Origin: Actinomycetota bacterium
Lineage (GTDB): Bacteria; Actinomycetota; Acidimicrobiia; Acidimicrobiales; JAHWKP01
DNA length: 5,222 bases
Reading direction: 5' to 3'
NCBI GenBank assembly: GCA_019347775.1
Contig: JAHWKP010000124.1
Location: forward strand, 1-5,222
Shown piece after piece: positions 4,353-5,222 of the stretch. A model generated the notes under the pieces. It had not been told where the DNA came from and did not search any database. It was given only the letters and a program-made list of their open reading frames with translations. Both the position numbers and the translations under genes were made by a program. How positions within the stretch are numbered: the stretch's first letter is position 1; every line of letters starts with the position of its first letter.

Positions 4353-5222
4353 TCAGCCCTCTGAGCTCGTCGCGAGGTGGTGCTGGAGGGCGAGGTGGCT
4401 CGGATGGGTCCGCACGGCGTCGCGGAGCTCGTTGGCAGTGGCCTGAGGTAGCGCCGGGTGGTGTCGAGGGAGGAGTGGCCGAGCAGCTGCTGGACGTCGA
4501 CGACGTTGGCGCCGCCGTCGAGCGCGGTGGTGGCGAAGATGTGGCGGCGGGCGTGGACCAGCGCCCTGGGGGGACCTGGCTCGGATCCCGGCCCGCACGT
4601 ACAGACGCTCGATGAGGTACTGAACCTGACGGTGGGTGAGTGGGCTCCCGCTGTGGTGGACGGAGAGGGGAGTGGCGGGCCGGGCAAGGTCGTGGCCGGG
4701 GAAGCGGGTGGCCCGGGATCGAGGTAGGCACCGAGGACCGACTCCATGGCCGGGTAGATGGGCGCGACGCGCGCCTTATCTCCCTTGCCCACCACGGACA
4801 GGCGGCGCTCGCCGGCAGGCCCGTCCAGGGACCGGATGGTGAGGGCCACCGCCTCGCCGAGGCGGACCCCGGTGATGGCCAAGGTGGCCACCAGGGCGGT
4901 GTCGCGCTCCGGCCAGGCATGGCGAGCGCGAACATCGTTGGTAGCGGCGGCGGCGGCCAGGAGTTGGCGGTCACGTCGGGGCCGCGGCTGACCTTCACCG
5001 GTGCGCTGGGGCGCCCGGGCTTACCTACGCCGTCCACGGGGTTGCCCCCCCCCACGTCGTTGGCCACGCAGTGGCGAAAGAAGGCGTTCCCAGGTGCTCA
5101 AGGCCCCGATGGTGGAGGCCTTGGCGTGGTCGGCTGCCCAGGTCAAACCCTCGCCGCAGCGACGCCTTGTCCACGGCGATCAGGGCGATGTCGTCGGGCG
5201 CGACGCGGGGGCGGCGGCCACC
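4353..5222 (-). pseudogene. Tyrosine recombinase/integrase (XerC/D-like), frameshifted and 5'-partial
   Basis: A site-specific tyrosine recombinase is readable only by combining three frames. From the window edge inward: an N-terminal SAM-like core-binding part (LTWAADHAKASTIGALSTWE, FRHCVAND, NPVDGVGKPGRPSAPVK), then the catalytic domain: ITGVRLGEA (first Arg), VGKGDKAR (beta-strand Lys), LTHRQVQYLIERLYVRAG, LVHARRHIFATT (His-x-x-Arg), LLGHSSLDTT (His) and RRYLR (Tyr nucleophile), ending ELRDAVRTHPSHLALQHHL before TGA at 4355-4353. Single-base shifts are needed near 5148, 5080, 4965, 4722, 4570 and 4443. The stated order alternates so that three behave as +1 and three as -1, returning to the original frame. 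The usual HALRHTF motif reads HARRHIF. Either a decaying pseudogene or an error-rich assembly end explains this; the true start lies beyond the window. As found, it cannot yield a functional recombinase. Confidence 0.88.
5045..5053. repeat. Nine-C homopolymer inside the integrase remnant
   Basis: Nine consecutive C (G on the coding strand) encode GlyGlyGly between NDV and NPVDG of the recombinase. Related integrases have other residues at this linker, so the tract length may be wrong or slippage-prone. It does not itself change frame relative to the flanking readable segments. Confidence 0.5.

Noticed and set aside
3521..4891. One 456-residue open frame on the - strand that joins integrase sequence to the Panacea domain, suggesting a fusion protein.
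   Set aside because: Inside it the integrase frame is correct only in parts, the 300-bp middle is Arg/Pro/Ser-rich nonsense, and the true integrase end is in another frame with its own stop at 4353. The join is an accident of few stops in high-GC DNA.
4075..5067. 330-residue - strand open frame over the integrase region.
   Set aside because: Only its first part (about 5067-4965) carries integrase sequence; the rest is Pro/Arg/Ser-rich out-of-frame translation of the same gene.

Overview
The window is high-GC DNA with GTG starts and strongly G/C third positions. This fits a high-GC bacterium, most likely an actinobacterium (the proteins read like Actinobacteria/Acidimicrobiia homologues). That assignment is an inference; no rRNA or tRNA is present to anchor it.

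Layout, left to right. (1) 3-92, + strand: the N-terminal stub of an aquaporin/MIP channel gene whose conserved sequence stops abruptly, so the gene is broken. (2) 224-871, - strand: an intact LysE/RhtB-type amino-acid exporter. (3) 872-1012: a divergent promoter region with a small dyad. (4) 1013-1690, + strand: an intact ceramidase-family membrane hydrolase (alkaline ceramidase/CREST type) with its metal-site residues present. (5) 1855-2838, + strand: an intact cytosolic endonuclease/exonuclease/phosphatase (EEP, DNase I-like) enzyme behind a good Shine-Dalgarno. (6) 2839-3167: a non-coding convergent gap with three consecutive GC-rich stem-loops. (7) 4054-3168, - strand: a two-gene cassette with a Panacea/SocA-domain (DUF4065) protein first, then, 17 nt after its stop, a ~111-aa protein I do not recognise. 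This has the architecture of a type II toxin-antitoxin module in which the unknown protein would be the toxin. (8) 5222-4353, - strand: a tyrosine recombinase (XerC/D-like integrase) whose catalytic residues can all be read, but only by crossing six single-base frameshifts; its N-terminus lies outside the window.

The right half (integrase plus Panacea pair) looks like an accessory, mobile segment. The left half carries membrane and hydrolase genes in two divergent units. The ceramidase-like and EEP genes are adjacent and co-oriented. Because neutral sphingomyelinases also belong to the EEP superfamily, a lipid-related partnership is conceivable, but the EEP protein has no signal peptide or membrane anchor and this remains speculative. 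The item most worth following is the unknown 111-aa partner of the Panacea protein, with a palindrome just upstream of the pair as a possible operator. I see no CRISPR array, tRNA, rRNA, complete insertion sequence or replication origin.
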